Shown here: positions 31,399-40,331 of the stretch, in pieces
How positions within the stretch are numbered: the first letter of the stretch is position 1
How the letters are laid out: each line of letters begins with the position of its first letter
Origin: Neptuniibacter halophilus
GTDB lineage: Bacteria > Pseudomonadota > Gammaproteobacteria > Pseudomonadales > Balneatricaceae
Direction of reading: 5' to 3'
Length of the DNA: 64,000 nucleotides
NCBI RefSeq assembly: GCF_030295765.1
Contig: NZ_AP027292.1
Span: 806,001-870,000, forward strand
Made by a program: the position numbers and the translations under genes
The notes under the pieces: generated by a model
Seen by the model: only the letters and a program-made list of their open reading frames with translations
What the model was told of the DNA's origin: nothing
Database searches by the model: none

Positions 31399-32645
31399 TA
31401 GCCTGTAACCCTTTCTGGAACCGGTTTAGTGCTTTCCATTTTGGTGTAGAACGGCATCAGGAAGAAGTACGCGAAGTACACCGCAGTACAGATCTGAGCC
31501 ACCAGAGTACGTGTTGGAGTGGACGCAACAACACCCAGATAACCCAGAATAACGAAACTGATGCAGAACAGAACCAGCATAAGCTTGCTCATCATGCCTT
31601 TGTAACGAATGGATTTAACCGGGCTGCGATCCAGCCAGGGCAGCACAAACAGGATAGCGATCGCACCACCCATCACAACAACACCCGGGAACTGAGATCC
31701 GGCGATAGGCGGAATAGCTCGCAGCATTGCGTAGAATGGCGTGAAGTACCATACCGGAGCAATATGCTCAGGCGTTTTCAGCGGGTTAGCCGGTTCGAAG
31801 TTTGGCGCCTCGATCAGGTAACCACCCCCTTCAGGGAAGAAGAAGATAACCGCACAGAAAACAAACAGGAACACAACCACACCCACAATATCCTTAACGG
31901 AGTAGTAAGGGTGGAAAGGAATACCATCAACCGGTACACCGTTCTCATCTTTATTGTCTTTAATCTCAATGCCGTCAGGGTTGTTAGAACCCACTTCGTG
32001 CAGTGCAATGATGTGCAGAACAACCAGTGCCAGCAGAACGATTGGCAGCGCCACAACGTGCAGAGAGAAGAAACGGTTCAGAGTAATTCCGGAGATCAGG
32101 TAGTCACCACGAATCCACTCAGCCAGATCAGGCCCGATCACCGGAACCGCAGCAAACAGGGAAACGATTACCTGCGCACCCCAGTAAGACATCTGACCCC
32201 ATGGCAGCAGGTAACCCATGAAGGCTTCAGCCATCAGCGCCAGGTAGATTGTCATACCGAACAGCCATACCAGCTCACGCGGCTTACGGTAAGAACCGTA
32301 CATCATGCCACGCAGCATGTGCAGGTAAACCACCACGAAGAATGCTGAAGCACCGGTAGAGTGCATGTAACGCAGCAACCAACCATACTCAACGTCACGC
32401 ATGATGTATTCGATAGACGCAAACGCACCTTCCGCAGAAGGGTTGTAGTTCATCGTCAGCCAGATACCGGTCAGGATCTGGTTAACCAGCACCAGCAGTG
32501 CCAGAGAACCGAAGAAATACCAGAAGTTGAAGTTCTTCGGTGCGTAGTATTTGGACAGATGATCTTCCCACATCGCAGTTGCCGGGAAACGGTCATCAAT
32601 CCACCCCATGAAGCCAGGGTTTCCTTTATTGCGGGTACCAGCCAT
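31398..32645 (-). CDS. petB: Cytochrome b of the bc1 complex
   Basis: The membrane core of complex III, with two b hemes and the quinol and quinone sites. It has 415 residues, covering both the N-terminal four-helix part and the C-terminal part in one chain. Visible motifs are LLRYMHSTGASAFFVVVYLH and RFFSLHVVALP with heme ligand histidines. The Qo-site loop reads PVWY (in HIAPVWYFTPFY) where mitochondria have PEWY; this variant is common in proteobacteria. The gene overlaps petA and petC by one base each. Confidence 0.97.
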   Translation of the reverse strand: MAGTRNKGNPGFMGWIDDRFPATAMWEDHLSKYYAPKNFNFWYFFGSLALLVLVNQILTGIWLTMNYNPSAEGAFASIEYIMRDVEYGWLLRYMHSTGASAFFVVVYLHMLRGMMYGSYRKPRELVWLFGMTIYLALMAEAFMGYLLPWGQMSYWGAQVIVSLFAAVPVIGPDLAEWIRGDYLISGITLNRFFSLHVVALPIVLLALVVLHIIALHEVGSNNPDGIEIKDNKDENGVPVDGIPFHPYYSVKDIVGVVVFLFVFCAVIFFFPEGGGYLIEAPNFEPANPLKTPEHIAPVWYFTPFYAMLRAIPPIAGSQFPGVVVMGGAIAILFVLPWLDRSPVKSIRYKGMMSKLMLVLFCISFVILGYLGVVASTPTRTLVAQICTAVYFAYFFLMPFYTKMESTKPVPERVTG

Positions 32646-33241
32646 TATGCAGTCTCCTGATCTACACCAACGATGATCACATTGTCGCTCTCATAATGAT
32701 GAGGCGGAATCACCAGGTTCTGTGGTGCCGGGGAGCCGTTCATTACACGACCCGACAGGTCAAAACGGGAACCGTGACATGGGCAGTAGTAGCCACCTAC
32801 CCAATCTTCACCCAGATCGGCCGGAGCCACTTCCGGACGGTAAGTTGGAGAACAACCCAGATGTGTACAGATACCTACCAGAACAGCGATATCATCGCGC
32901 AGTGCACGGTTAGCTGTTTTAGGTACGTATGCAGGCTGATTGGAAGTTTCAGAATTCGGATCCTGAAGATTGCCATCCAGCTTAGCCAGATTCGCCAGCG
33001 CTTCTTCGCCACGACGCACAATCCATACAGGCTTGCCACGCCATTTCACGACTGCCTGCTGACCTGGCTCCAGCTTGCTGATATCCACCTTTACAGGTGC
33101 ACCAGCGGTCTTAGCCTTTGCACTTGGGTTCCAAGAAGCTACGAATGGGACTGCTGCTCCCACGGCACCTACCGCACCCACTGCGGATGTAGCACCGATC
33201 AGGAGACGGCGCCGACCCTTATTCACGCCATCATTGCTCAT
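32645..33241 (-). CDS. petA: Rieske iron-sulfur subunit of the bc1 complex
   Basis: The [2Fe-2S] protein that accepts the first electron from quinol. It has 198 residues. The N-terminus has a twin-arginine type signal/anchor (KGRRRLLIGATS) and an Ala/Val/Gly-rich helix. The cluster-binding boxes are CTHLGC at 125-130 and CPCHGS at 153-158. First gene of petABC; GGGGAG lies shortly before the ATG. Loss of this operon would remove complex III. Confidence 0.97.
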   Translation of the reverse strand: MSNDGVNKGRRRLLIGATSAVGAVGAVGAAVPFVASWNPSAKAKTAGAPVKVDISKLEPGQQAVVKWRGKPVWIVRRGEEALANLAKLDGNLQDPNSETSNQPAYVPKTANRALRDDIAVLVGICTHLGCSPTYRPEVAPADLGEDWVGGYYCPCHGSRFDLSGRVMNGSPAPQNLVIPPHHYESDNVIIVGVDQETA

Positions 33242-33352
33242 TAAGATTATCTCCCCTCAATCGACCTTATTTTGCTGCTCTGCAGAAGCAGAAGCATTCT
33301 GGCCGCTAAGAATTATAAAGCTACGGAATCGTGTACCTTAAAAATGGCCCAA

Positions 33353-33381
33353 ATAGTAAAGAAAATACCCCTTTCTTACAA
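33353..33381 (-). promoter_or_regulatory. Candidate sigma70 promoter of petABC
   Basis: On the minus strand TTGTAA (33376-33381) and TACTAT (33353-33358) are spaced by 17 bases. A perfect TATAAT at 33312-33317, also on this strand, is an alternative -10 but lacks a good -35. The remaining 33242-33437 DNA is A/T-rich with no gene. Confidence 0.5.
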
Positions 33382-33437
33382 GGTGAATTGGCGATTTTCC
33401 CAACTTGTTAGGCCAAAGTCTTGACCTGATGCAGAGC

Positions 33438-33475
33438 AAAAAAAAACGCCTGCTCCAATACAGGAGAAGGCGTTT
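33438..33475 (-). terminator. Terminator after rpsI
   Basis: On the minus strand AACGCCT...AGGCGTT with a long inner stem (CTCC/GGAG) is followed by nine or more T. A T-run on the other side (33473-33478) makes it potentially bidirectional. It ends the rplM-rpsI transcript. Confidence 0.93.
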
Positions 33476-33509
33476 TTTCTGAATCGGGATTGCTCCGCGA
33501 AAAAGCGTA

Positions 33510-33902
33510 TTAACGCTTGGAGAACTGTGGCTTCTTACGCGCTTTACGCAGACCCACTTTCTTACGCTCAACCATACGTGCATCACGGGTAACGTAACCC
33601 GCTTCACGCAGTGCAGGACGCAGAGTTTCATCGAACTCCATCAGCGCACGAGTGATACCGTGACGAATCGCACCAGCCTGACCGAAGCCGCCACCGCCTT
33701 TAACGGTTACAACAACATCAAACGCTTCCAGATTGTTAGTCAGTTCCAGAGGCTGACGAACGATCATGCGCGCAGTTTCACGACCGAAGTATTCTTCGAT
33801 AGTGCGGTTGTTGATAGTGATTGCACCTGTACCTGGACGCAGGAAAACACGAGCAGTAGAAGTTTTACGACGACCTGTACCGTAATACTGTGTAGTAGAC
33901 AT
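33510..33902 (-). CDS. rpsI: 30S ribosomal protein S9
   Basis: S9 binds 16S rRNA in the 30S head; its C-terminal tail reaches the P-site tRNA. The 130 residues include [17 protein letters not shown] at 8-24, [16 protein letters not shown], and the basic tail ending in KKPQFSKR with the conserved terminal Lys-Arg. It lies 14 bases after rplM. Confidence 0.99.
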   Translation of the reverse strand: MSTTQYYGTGRRKTSTARVFLRPGTGAITINNRTIEEYFGRETARMIVRQPLELTNNLEAFDVVVTVKGGGGFGQAGAIRHGITRALMEFDETLRPALREAGYVTRDARMVERKKVGLRKARKKPQFSKR

Positions 33903-33916
33903 GATTTTCCTTCCCC

Positions 33917-34345
33917 TTAGATGTTCAGTTCTTTAGGCTGCTGAGCCTGGTGCGGATGTTCTGCACCAGCGTATACTTTCAGCTTGGCGTACATAGCACG
34001 ACCCAGAGGACCTTTTGGCAGCATGCCTTTAACAGCCAGCTCGATAGTGCGCTCAGGGAAAGTTTCTACCATTTTATCGAAAGATGCTTCTTTCAGACCA
34101 CCTGGGAAGCCAGTGTGGTGGTAGTACATTTTGTCCTTACGCTTGTTACCGGTAACGCCTACTTTCTCAGCGTTAACAACTACGATATAGTCACCAGTAT
34201 CAACGTGTGGAGTGTATTCTGGCTTATGCTTGCCACGCAGACGGCGTGCAATTTCAGTAGCCAGACGACCCAGAGTTTTACCTTCTGCGTCAACAACGTA
34301 CCAGTCGCGTTTTACTTCGGCTGGTTTAGCGACGAATGTTTTCAT
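33917..34345 (-). CDS. rplM: 50S ribosomal protein L13
   Basis: An early-assembly protein of the large subunit. From ATG 34345 ([20 protein letters not shown]) it is 142 residues, identical in length to E. coli L13. An upstream in-frame ATG at 34360 would add five residues; the family N-terminus and AAGG spacing favour the inner start. Motifs [20 protein letters not shown] and [21 protein letters not shown] are intact. Its leader is about 140 bases long. Confidence 0.98.
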   Translation of the reverse strand: MKTFVAKPAEVKRDWYVVDAEGKTLGRLATEIARRLRGKHKPEYTPHVDTGDYIVVVNAEKVGVTGNKRKDKMYYHHTGFPGGLKEASFDKMVETFPERTIELAVKGMLPKGPLGRAMYAKLKVYAGAEHPHQAQQPKELNI

Positions 34346-34489
34346 CTGTATAGCCTTCACTAGACTCAGATCTCGTTGATTTTATTAATAAAATCGACCG
34401 ACCTGACTTATAATTATTTGTTGCCGCAGCATCTCTGCAACAACTCGCTTGTGCCTGCCTCCCGCAAGAGCGGAAAACAGGGAGCGCGC

Positions 34490-34518
34490 ATTATATATAT
34501 GCGCACCAGGTACTGCAA
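34490..34518 (-). promoter_or_regulatory. Sigma70 promoter of rplM-rpsI
   Basis: On the minus strand TTGCAG (34513-34518) and a perfect TATAAT (34490-34495) are separated by exactly 17 bases. The following discriminator GCGCGC is GC-rich, as in promoters under ppGpp/DksA stringent control. The predicted start near 34483 gives a leader of about 140 bases before rplM. Confidence 0.85.
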
Positions 34519-34600
34519 GGAAAAAGTAACCCGGAGTGAGGGACTAACTATCTGATTCGAACCACCGTCAAACCACAAGCCCTTTCCGGCAGCGAACCGT

Positions 34601-35713
34601 TCAGGCCCGATGCTCCCTTGCCAGGTATTCGTGAGACTGCATCTCCAGCAACCGGCTCTGAGTACGCTCAATCTCAAATTCCAGACGCCCTTCACTGTAG
34701 ATTTCATGAATAGGCTTTTCAGCACTGAGGATCAGTTTCACGCCACTGTCGTAGAACTCATCTACCATATTGATAAAGCGGCGTGCCGCATCATCATTGG
34801 AGCGACCCAGCTGCGGCACATTACCGACCAGCACTGCATGGAAGATCTTCGCCAGTTCAATATAGTCGTTCTGAGAGCGCGGCCCTTCACAGATATCCTT
34901 AAAATCAAACCAGACCACATCTTCACAGCAACGGCGGGTCTGCATATTACGGCCATTCACATCCAGCACTTCAGCCTCGACCACCTCTTCCAGATCCGGC
35001 GCCAGGCTTTCAAAACTACGATTCAGACTCTCATCTGCTTTGGAATCCAGCGGGTAGTGATAGAGCTCCGCCTGCTCCAGCGCACGCAGACGATAATCAA
35101 CCCCACCATCCACATTCACTACTTCTGTAAACCGGTTCAGCATATCAATTGCCGGCAGGAATCGGGCCCGTTGCAATCCGTCTTTGTACAAACCGTCCGG
35201 TACAATATTTGAGGTTGCCACCAAAGCCACGCCGTTATTGAACAGCTCCTGCAGCAAGCCACCGAGTATCATTGCGTCGGTGATATCGGTAACAAAGAAT
35301 TCATCAAAACAGATAATCCGGGTTTCAGAGGCGTATTTCTTGCCGATCTCTACCAACGGATTAGCCGTACCATCCAACGCTTTCAGCTCAGCATGCACAC
35401 GCTGCATAAAACGGTGGAAATGGGTGCGCATCTTTTGTTCAAAAGGCAGACTGTCGTAGAAGGTATCCATCAGATAGGTCTTGCCGCGACCCACGCCACC
35501 CCAGAAATAGAGGCCTTTAACCGGCTCAACAGGCTCAGCTTTTTTCAGCTTGCTCTTGAGCCGCCCCATCAGACCTGATCGGGGCGCCGCAGGTTTCTGC
35601 GCAACCAGATCATCATACAGTCGCTGCAGGTGCTTGACCGCCATTTCCTGTGCGGGGTCGTAAGAGAAATCATCCCTTTGCAGATCTTGTTTGTATCGTT
35701 CTAATGGGGTCAT
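34601..35713 (-). CDS. zapE: Cell division ATPase ZapE
   Basis: An AFG1-type AAA+ ATPase that associates with the Z ring in E. coli. From ATG 35713 (MTPLERYKQDL) it is 370 residues. Walker A GGVGRGKT is at 72-79, preceded by GLYFWG; Walker B is IICFDEFFV; an arginine-finger type region ARRFINMVDEFYD lies late. The extension to 35734 starts with TTG and is unlikely. It sits upstream of rplM as in many gammaproteobacteria. Confidence 0.95.
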   Translation of the reverse strand: MTPLERYKQDLQRDDFSYDPAQEMAVKHLQRLYDDLVAQKPAAPRSGLMGRLKSKLKKAEPVEPVKGLYFWGGVGRGKTYLMDTFYDSLPFEQKMRTHFHRFMQRVHAELKALDGTANPLVEIGKKYASETRIICFDEFFVTDITDAMILGGLLQELFNNGVALVATSNIVPDGLYKDGLQRARFLPAIDMLNRFTEVVNVDGGVDYRLRALEQAELYHYPLDSKADESLNRSFESLAPDLEEVVEAEVLDVNGRNMQTRRCCEDVVWFDFKDICEGPRSQNDYIELAKIFHAVLVGNVPQLGRSNDDAARRFINMVDEFYDSGVKLILSAEKPIHEIYSEGRLEFEIERTQSRLLEMQSHEYLAREHRA

Positions 35714-35910
35714 TTTCAGTGCCAGTAATGTCAAAATTTAACCAGCGCGAACTTTACCGGCGAATCCGTCATTTAGCAAATGCAACATAAGGCGTAATCC
35801 GCCAACTCAGCAGCCCGAGAAGAGCGTTTTAAAAGGCTGCAGCGCGCTACGCGAAGTACAGGAAGCGGATTGTTTACACCGCAACAGGCGCAACCCAGAA
35901 CCGGCGCTCT
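35714..35910. other. Intergenic gap between zapE and lrgB
   Basis: No gene, RNA or convincing terminator is visible in these 197 bases. The zapE promoter must lie here or within lrgB, because zapE and lrgB are on the same strand. Confidence 0.4.
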
Positions 35911-36618
35911 TTAAACGCCGATCAGGGAGGTCAACACCGGCAGCATAAACGCGGTAAAAGTTCCCGTCATAGCCATGGCAAGACCACCAAAGGCACCCGC
36001 AATCATGCCATACTCGAAGGCAAAGGCAGTGCCCATTGCGTGCGCCCCGACTCCCAGAACAAAGCCTTTCACAGCAGGGTCTTCAATTCTCAGCAGGCGA
36101 TAGACCAGCGGCGCGATCAAACACCCCATCGCTCCGGTTATCAGCACCAGACCCGCAGCCAGTGAAGGGAACCCACCGATTTTTTCGGCAATGGCAATCG
36201 CGATGGGCGAAGTCACCGACTTAGGTGCAACCGTCATCAGCAGCGCGCGATCCAGCCCCATCCATGCCGCCAGCAAGATAGCAGAAACCGCCGCAACCAA
36301 CGCACCTGATACTGACCCCAGCAACAAGGGCACCAACATCCGCCGCACCGTTGCCAGATGGTCATACAGCGGCACAGCCAGAGCGACGACGGCCGGGCCA
36401 AGCAAAAGATGGAGGTACTGCCCCCCCTGCATATAGGTTGGATAATCGGTATTGGTCAGATACAGCAGCAGTATGATCAGACTCAGAGACAACAGTACCG
36501 GATGCAGAAACGGCGTTTTTCCTGCCCGGCTGTTCAGCCAGGAAGCCAGAAGAAACACCACCAGCGTTACCACCAGCCAGGTTATTGGCTGAGACTGAAA
36601 ATGCTGCCACAGACTCAT
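35911..36618 (-). CDS. lrgB: LrgB/YohK family membrane protein
   Basis: A 235-residue integral membrane protein of the LrgB/CidB family (E. coli YohK). The start at 36618 is preceded by GGAGGAG; the longer frame to 36717 has no support. Several membrane helices are evident; the conserved region APKSVTSPIAIAIAEKIGG and GAHAMGTAFAFEYG mark the family. LrgAB pairs act in murein hydrolase control in Staphylococcus and in pyruvate transport in Bacillus (PftAB); the substrate here is unknown. Overlaps lrgA by 4 bases. Confidence 0.9.
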   Translation of the reverse strand: MSLWQHFQSQPITWLVVTLVVFLLASWLNSRAGKTPFLHPVLLSLSLIILLLYLTNTDYPTYMQGGQYLHLLLGPAVVALAVPLYDHLATVRRMLVPLLLGSVSGALVAAVSAILLAAWMGLDRALLMTVAPKSVTSPIAIAIAEKIGGFPSLAAGLVLITGAMGCLIAPLVYRLLRIEDPAVKGFVLGVGAHAMGTAFAFEYGMIAGAFGGLAMAMTGTFTAFMLPVLTSLIGV

Positions 36619-36962
36619 TTTGACTCCTCCCCGGAGATAAATTTCCGCAGTAACAAGGCAACCACCAGCATGGTAATCAACGTACTGACAAACAACGACA
36701 GCAGTAACGCCCCCCAATACTCAGAGATAACGCCGAAGTGCTTCATCAGACCTACCCCGGCGGGCACTAACAGTAACGGCAGGATCTTCAGGATTCCCTC
36801 ACTGCTCAACCTTAGCGAATCCGGCACCTTGCCATAGCCAATCAGCGCAAAAAACAGTACGACCATGCCCACCACAGATCCCGGCACAGGCACGCTGAGC
36901 ATCCAAACCAGCAGCTCACCCAGCAACTGACAAAGCAACAGTATCAGAAACCCCTGTATCAT
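36615..36962 (-). CDS. lrgA: LrgA/CidA family membrane protein
   Basis: A 115-residue holin-like protein of the LrgA/CidA (YohJ) family with four predicted membrane helices. The signature LSVPVPGSVVGMVVLF and the LLLVPAGVGLM stretch are visible. It forms a functional pair with the overlapping lrgB. It follows the GDT1-family gene by 9 bases, so the three are probably one operon. Confidence 0.9.
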   Translation of the reverse strand: MIQGFLILLLCQLLGELLVWMLSVPVPGSVVGMVVLFFALIGYGKVPDSLRLSSEGILKILPLLLVPAGVGLMKHFGVISEYWGALLLSLFVSTLITMLVVALLLRKFISGEESK

Positions 36963-36971
36963 CTTCAGCCC

Positions 36972-37550
36972 CTATACCAGCAATCCATACAACCGCCAGG
37001 ATGCTGCGACCGCAAAACCGATAAAGAAAACCCCGGCAGCACGATGCACCCAGACCAGCGGCAGCTTTTGCAACACCACACGACCAAACACCACCCCCAT
37101 CAGCGTTGTTAACGCCAACGCCATGGTACCGGCCAACCAGACGACTAAAGCAGGCTCAACCGCCGCCATGCCCGCAACCGAAAGCTGTGTTTTATCTCCC
37201 AGTTCGGCAAAAAAGATCAGCAGAAATACCGAAGCGATCAGGTGCGCCCCCACCTTTAACTCATCGTCTTCATCTTCATCTTCTGCTCTGAAAGCCTGAA
37301 TACCGAAGAGCAAAAACAGCACCGCAACCACAGCCAGCACCACCTCCTGAGGGAGGTAAGCACTGATCGCAGCACCGAAAAGCACGGCAACCGTATTCAA
37401 CACAGCAAAGGCAGCAACGCTGCCGATCACAATCGGCCATCCACGGCGGTATCTTGATGCTAAGGTCATGCAGACTAACTGACTCTTGTCACCGAACTCT
37501 GCCAGAAAGACCAGCAAAAAAACCTTAACAAAGGGCTCAAACAGCTCCAT
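36972..37550 (-). CDS. GDT1/TMEM165 (UPF0016) family cation transporter
   Basis: A 192-residue membrane protein with two inverted repeats, each bearing the family E-x-G-D-K-(S/T) motif: FLAEFGDKSQLV near residue 15 and FFAELGDKTQLSV near 115. Between them is an acidic loop (RAEDEDEDDE). Bacterial relatives export Mn(II), and eukaryotic ones exchange Ca/Mn for protons. Manganese export is the likely role. No yybP-ykoY manganese riboswitch is recognisable in the 162 bases upstream. galU is divergent. Confidence 0.9.
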   Translation of the reverse strand: MELFEPFVKVFLLVFLAEFGDKSQLVCMTLASRYRRGWPIVIGSVAAFAVLNTVAVLFGAAISAYLPQEVVLAVVAVLFLLFGIQAFRAEDEDEDDELKVGAHLIASVFLLIFFAELGDKTQLSVAGMAAVEPALVVWLAGTMALALTTLMGVVFGRVVLQKLPLVWVHRAAGVFFIGFAVAASWRLYGLLV

Positions 37551-37712
37551 CCTAACTCCTGTATCAGCATACCGCAGCGCACCTTAACACAATTCCCCCG
37601 GCCTGCCCTGCCGAAGAATCACCGATCTCATTGAATTGCAGCCAGATCTTAACCCACCAGACGATGATCAATGTTAGAATATTCGCCAAATTCAACCTGA
37701 CCGATCGATGCT

Positions 37713-38603
37713 ATGAATTCCGTTATTAAAAAAGCCGTTATTCCCGTTGCCGGCCTCGGCACCCGTGTCCTGCCTGCCAGCAAAGCGATTCCTAAAGAGA
37801 TGATGCCGGTAGTAGATAAACCGGTCATTCAGTATGTCATCGAAGAGGCGGTTGCCGCCGGCATCAGCGAGATCGTTCTGGTTACCCGCTCGGGCAAATC
37901 CGCCATTGAAGACCATTTCGACTGCCACTATGAGCTGGAAGCAGAGCTCGAACGCAAAGGCAAAACCGATATTCTTAATAGCGTGCGTAATATACTGCCA
38001 TCTCAGGTCAGCATCACAGCAGTGCGTCAGCATCAGGCACTGGGTCTGGGTCATGCAGTGCTCTGTGCCGCTCCGATTATTGGTGACGAAGATTTTGCCG
38101 TCCTTTTACCGGATATGCTGATCGCCTGCGCACCCGGTCAGGAAGCGGATCTCAGCGCCATGACCGAGGCCTATCGCCAAAGCGGCATCGGCCAGATCAT
38201 GGTCGAACCTGTACCCGAAGAGAAGGTAGACCGCTACGGCATTGTTGATTGCTCAGGGGTTAAGATAGCGCCCGGCGAAAGCGCGGCTATCGCCCGCATG
38301 GTTGAAAAGCCGAATGTCAACGAGGCGCCTTCCAATTTGTCCATCAACGGCCGCTACATCCTGCCGGGCCGTATCATGCAACTCCTCACCCAGACCCGCC
38401 CGGGCGCCGGAGGCGAGATACAGCTCACCGATGCGATGGCGACCTTCCTCGATGAAGGAGAGCTCGAGGCATTTCATATGCGCGGTAAAACTTATGATTG
38501 CGGCAACAAAGCCGGATACCTGCAAGCCAATCTGGCTTATGGCCTGAATCATCCGGAAACCGCCGCAGCACTGAAAGACTTTATTCGCGATCTGGACCTC
38601 TGA
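37713..38603 (+). CDS. galU: UTP--glucose-1-phosphate uridylyltransferase
   Basis: Makes UDP-glucose from glucose-1-phosphate and UTP. It has 296 residues. The nucleotide loop VIPVAGLGTRVLPASKAIPK is at about 9-28, followed by MMPVVDKPVIQYVIEE. AVLCAAPIIGDEDFAVLLPD and the C-terminal MRGKTYDCGNKAGYLQANL are typical. It supplies the substrate of Ugd, encoded nearby. pgi follows after 84 bases. Confidence 0.97.
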   Translation: MNSVIKKAVIPVAGLGTRVLPASKAIPKEMMPVVDKPVIQYVIEEAVAAGISEIVLVTRSGKSAIEDHFDCHYELEAELERKGKTDILNSVRNILPSQVSITAVRQHQALGLGHAVLCAAPIIGDEDFAVLLPDMLIACAPGQEADLSAMTEAYRQSGIGQIMVEPVPEEKVDRYGIVDCSGVKIAPGESAAIARMVEKPNVNEAPSNLSINGRYILPGRIMQLLTQTRPGAGGEIQLTDAMATFLDEGELEAFHMRGKTYDCGNKAGYLQANLAYGLNHPETAAALKDFIRDLDL

Positions 38604-38640
38604 GGTCGTCAGGATCAAGGGACATTTTTCTTCAGGTTTA

Positions 38641-38660
38641 TCAGGGGTACAATCCCCTGA
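38641..38660 (+). other. Hairpin between galU and pgi
   Basis: TCAGGGG pairs with CCCCTGA around TACAAT, 38 bases after the galU stop. The following DNA (GACCGCCCGTTTTCG) has a weak T stretch, so this is at best a partial terminator. Confidence 0.4.
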
Positions 38661-38687
38661 GACCGCCCGTTTTCGAAAGGAACCGCC

Positions 38688-40331
38688 ATGCCACTGCAAC
38701 AGTCGCCTGCCTGGCAGGCTCTGACAAAGCATGCAGAACAGATGTCTGCCCGCCATATCAGCGACCTGTTTAAGTCAGATACGCAGCGCTTTACCCAACT
38801 CAGTTTCAGTCAGGATGATATCCTGCTGGATCTGTCGAAACAGCGCATGACTGAGGAGACCTTATCGCTGCTGACATCGCTGGCTAGCGAGCGAAACCTG
38901 CAGCAATGGACGGAAGACCTGTTTTCTGGCGCACCGGTTAACGCCTCTGAAAACCGCCCCGCCCTGCATACCGCATTACGTGCACCGGGCAGCTCCAGCC
39001 TGCTGCTGAATGGTCAGGACATCATTCCGGAGATTCAGTCTAATCTGGAACGCATGCAGGCGATTGTCGAGCGCATTCATTCAGGGCAATGGCGTGGTTT
39101 TACCGGACATTCGATCAACACCGTTGTTAATATCGGCGTAGGCGGCTCTGACCTTGGCCCCTTGATGGCGTGCAAAGCCCTGGCAGAAAACCAGCCTGAA
39201 GAAGCCGCTCACATCCAGATCCACTTTGTCTCGTCAATGGATGGCAGTCAGTTGGCCGAGCTGCTGAACAAACTGAATCCGGCCCGTACCCTGTTTGTCA
39301 TCTCCTCTAAGTCATTTACCACGGTAGACACGCTGGCTAACGCCAATACCGCCAAAGAGTGGCTGAAGAAATCCAGCATGGCAGACAATGAAACCATGCT
39401 GACCGCACGTCACTTTATCGGCGTATCTGCCGCCAGTGAGAAGATGACCGAATGGGGCATCTCCGCCTCCCACCAGCTCGGATTCTGGGAGTGGACCGGC
39501 GGGCGTTACTCAATGTGGTCCACCATAGGATTTCCCATTGCACTGAAGCTCGGCATGCCCGGCTTCCGTCAGTTACTGGCCGGCGCGCACGCGATGGACC
39601 AGCACTTTCGCACAGCCCCTTTCGGGGAAAACCTGCCGGTGCTACTGGCTTTATGCGGGATCTGGAATATCAATTTCCTGAAGATCAACGCCCATGCCAT
39701 TCTCCCCTACGACGGCCGTCTCAGCCACTTCCCGGCCTATCTGGAACAGCTTGAGATGGAGAGCAATGGCAAATCCGTTACCCGAGATGGCACGCTCACG
39801 GATTACAGCACCTGTCCTATTCTCTGGGGAGAAGTGGGCAGTAATGCCCAACACGCTTTCTATCAACTCCTGCATCAGGGCACCGAATCGGTGATGTGCG
39901 ACTTTATCGTCGCCGCCAGACGCTATCATCAGAGCGGCAATAACGAGCTGCTGCATCAGCACCAGCTGAATCTGGCCAACTGCCTTGCCCAGTCCCGCAT
40001 TCTGGCTCTGGGTGATTCAGTACTGAAAGATGCCGAGAGCGCACCGGTATATAAACGCTACCGTGGTAATCAGCCCTGCACAACTCTGCTGCTGGACGAA
40101 CTCACGCCAGCCAGTCTGGGCCAACTGATCGCCCTTTATGAGCACAAAGTTTTCGTGCAGTCGGTTATCTGGGGCATTAACCCATTCGATCAATGGGGCG
40201 TAGAGCTGGGGAAAAAAGTAGCCACCTCATTACTCAGCGCACTGTCAGCAGACCCCGCCGCCAGCGACTTTGACTCCTCAACCCGGGGATTACTAGAGAA
40301 AATTTCCAGCCAGAGCGAGCCCGAAGCATGA
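38688..40331 (+). CDS. pgi: Glucose-6-phosphate isomerase
   Basis: Interconverts glucose-6-phosphate and fructose-6-phosphate. It has 547 residues, the bacterial/animal long form. Motifs VNIGVGGSDLGPLMACKAL, FVISSKSFTTVDTLANA, the PGI signature DGRLSHFPAYLEQLEMESNG, and WGINPFDQWGVELGKKVA are all intact. AAGGA lies before the ATG. Its stop overlaps the next gene as ATGA. Confidence 0.98.
   Translation: MPLQQSPAWQALTKHAEQMSARHISDLFKSDTQRFTQLSFSQDDILLDLSKQRMTEETLSLLTSLASERNLQQWTEDLFSGAPVNASENRPALHTALRAPGSSSLLLNGQDIIPEIQSNLERMQAIVERIHSGQWRGFTGHSINTVVNIGVGGSDLGPLMACKALAENQPEEAAHIQIHFVSSMDGSQLAELLNKLNPARTLFVISSKSFTTVDTLANANTAKEWLKKSSMADNETMLTARHFIGVSAASEKMTEWGISASHQLGFWEWTGGRYSMWSTIGFPIALKLGMPGFRQLLAGAHAMDQHFRTAPFGENLPVLLALCGIWNINFLKINAHAILPYDGRLSHFPAYLEQLEMESNGKSVTRDGTLTDYSTCPILWGEVGSNAQHAFYQLLHQGTESVMCDFIVAARRYHQSGNNELLHQHQLNLANCLAQSRILALGDSVLKDAESAPVYKRYRGNQPCTTLLLDELTPASLGQLIALYEHKVFVQSVIWGINPFDQWGVELGKKVATSLLSALSADPAASDFDSSTRGLLEKISSQSEPEA

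Noticed and set aside
33242..33437. Possible small gene between petA and rpsI
   Set aside because: No frame has both a ribosome site and credible composition. The stretch is A/T-rich promoter DNA.
37551..37712. Possible yybP-ykoY manganese riboswitch upstream of the GDT1-family gene
   Set aside because: I could not find the conserved loop sequences of that riboswitch class in either orientation.
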